Source: UBA2365 sp964594045
GTDB taxonomy: Bacteria > Bacteroidota > Bacteroidia > Chitinophagales > Saprospiraceae
DNA length: 64,000 bases
Assembly (NCBI GenBank): GCA_964594045.1
Contig: CAZQKR010000007.1
Span: 62,001-126,000, forward strand
Direction of reading: 5' to 3'
Part shown: positions 63,529 to 64,000 of the stretch, piece by piece
How positions within the stretch are numbered: the first letter of the stretch is position 1
Layout: every line of letters begins with the position of its first letter
Program-made: the position numbers and the translations under genes
Notes under the pieces: model-generated
The model's database searches: none
The model's input: only the letters and a program-made list of their open reading frames with translations
Told to the model about the DNA's origin: nothing

Positions 63529-64000
63529 TCAGTTAATTATTAATTTTTTTATAAAATTTATGCTTTTATCACTGATAGAAATGAAATATACACCACTTGG
63601 AAAATCTTTAACATCTATTTCTTCGAAAAATGACTTTGGATATATTTTCTTGCTTTCTATTCCATTCAAATTAAACAATTTCACAACTCCTGACTCTAAA
63701 TCAAAATCCATTGGAAGTTCTAAAAGAACATTATTGGTTGCTGGATTTGGGTACAGTTTAATATGCTCATCAGTTGTGTTCTGCTTCGATAATAATCTGG
63801 GTAATAATTCATGCTCTATAGCACTACCATTTATTAGAGGTGAAGAACAAGGGTGTAATATTTCAAAAGTATAATTTGTACTTTGACCTGCCAAGCACCC
63901 AGTCCCGTTAATGACAGTGCAGGTAATCGTAGCAAATCCAGGTGAGTTAGTTGTAAAAGCGCATCCTTGATTACCAGAAAACAGTGTAATTGGACCTGTG
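63529..64000 (-). CDS. C-terminal part of a T9SS-exported surface protein (5' end outside)
   Basis: The frame is open to the right edge; only the C-terminal 156 residues are in the window. The first part (TGPITLFSGNQGCAFTTNSP, then ATITCTVINGTGCLAGQS) looks like an Ig-/PKD-like sandwich with Cys pairs. The last ~75 residues (LYPNPATNNVLLEL to FIKKLIIN) form a T9SS sorting domain. The protein is therefore probably a large surface-exposed multi-domain protein. A TTG at 63894 could look like a start but lies mid-domain. Confidence 0.85.
   Translation of the reverse strand, partial: TGPITLFSGNQGCAFTTNSPGFATITCTVINGTGCLAGQSTNYTFEILHPCSSPLINGSAIEHELLPRLLSKQNTTDEHIKLYPNPATNNVLLELPMDFDLESGVVKLFNLNGIESKKIYPKSFFEEIDVKDFPSGVYFISISDKSINFIKKLIIN

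Noticed and set aside
63892..63894. Start of the right-edge T9SS gene
   Set aside because: It is a TTG inside an open Ig-like domain that continues to the window edge, so the true start lies outside.

Overview
The window is chromosomal DNA of a Bacteroidota bacterium. The signs are type IX secretion C-terminal domains (FPNP/YPNP motif) on four proteins, a GldH gliding lipoprotein, DUF5916, DUF2279, DUF2851 and DUF4783 family genes, TAnnTTTG-type promoters, and AT-rich spacers between genes. The order is less certain; a Saprospirales-like relative is plausible but not proven here.

Layout. 1-11.1 kb: a cut-off PLP-dependent deaminase/desulfhydrase gene, a secreted M1 aminopeptidase paired with a YjjX NTPase, a DUF2130 coiled-coil protein, an M16 protease, an SDR oxidoreductase and a DUF5916 outer-membrane protein. 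11.1-13.1 kb: a minus-strand SPFH / Arc-type ribbon-helix-helix / GPP34 cluster. 13.2-20.5 kb: a secreted esterase, tRNA-Gln(TTG), and a 1,654-residue YD/RHS-repeat protein with a small secreted companion. 21.4-30.3 kb: two surface proteins, a PIF1-like helicase, a VOC protein, a secreted glycosidase, a DegQ/HtrA protease and RlmN. 30.6-45.9 kb: thioredoxin-like protein, GpmI, DUF4783, a regulator, DUF2851, GalK, a lipid kinase, DUF2279, two orphan secreted proteins, a TPR protein, AsnS and a DASS transporter. 46.4-54.3 kb: an alpha-2-macroglobulin lipoprotein directly followed by PBP1C. 54.7-60.0 kb: PhoH, a DUF4143 ATPase bracketed by palindromic repeats, and grpE-dnaJ-gldH. 60.3-64 kb: an AT-rich, all-minus accessory region of small membrane proteins and glycine-zipper proteins, then a beta-barrel protein and the C-terminal end of a T9SS cargo.

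How the genes fit together. Much of the window is cell-envelope biology: secreted peptidases, an esterase and a glycosidase exported by T9SS, periplasmic protein quality control, peptidoglycan synthesis coupled to protease trapping (A2M-PBP1C), and gliding. Housekeeping genes (rlmN, gpmI, asnS, grpE, dnaJ, tRNA-Gln) are interspersed.

The best candidate for an undescribed system is at 60.3-62.5 kb. Two consecutive modules each have a protein ending in a related glycine-zipper segment, followed at once by tiny multi-pass membrane proteins, an arrangement resembling toxin/immunity pairs. It is bordered by a terminator and by an attC-like hairpin next to a decayed thioredoxin-like fragment. Other notable points are the repeat-bracketed DUF4143 gene, the SPFH-RHH-GPP34 cluster, and the RHS protein with an inserted Ig-like domain.
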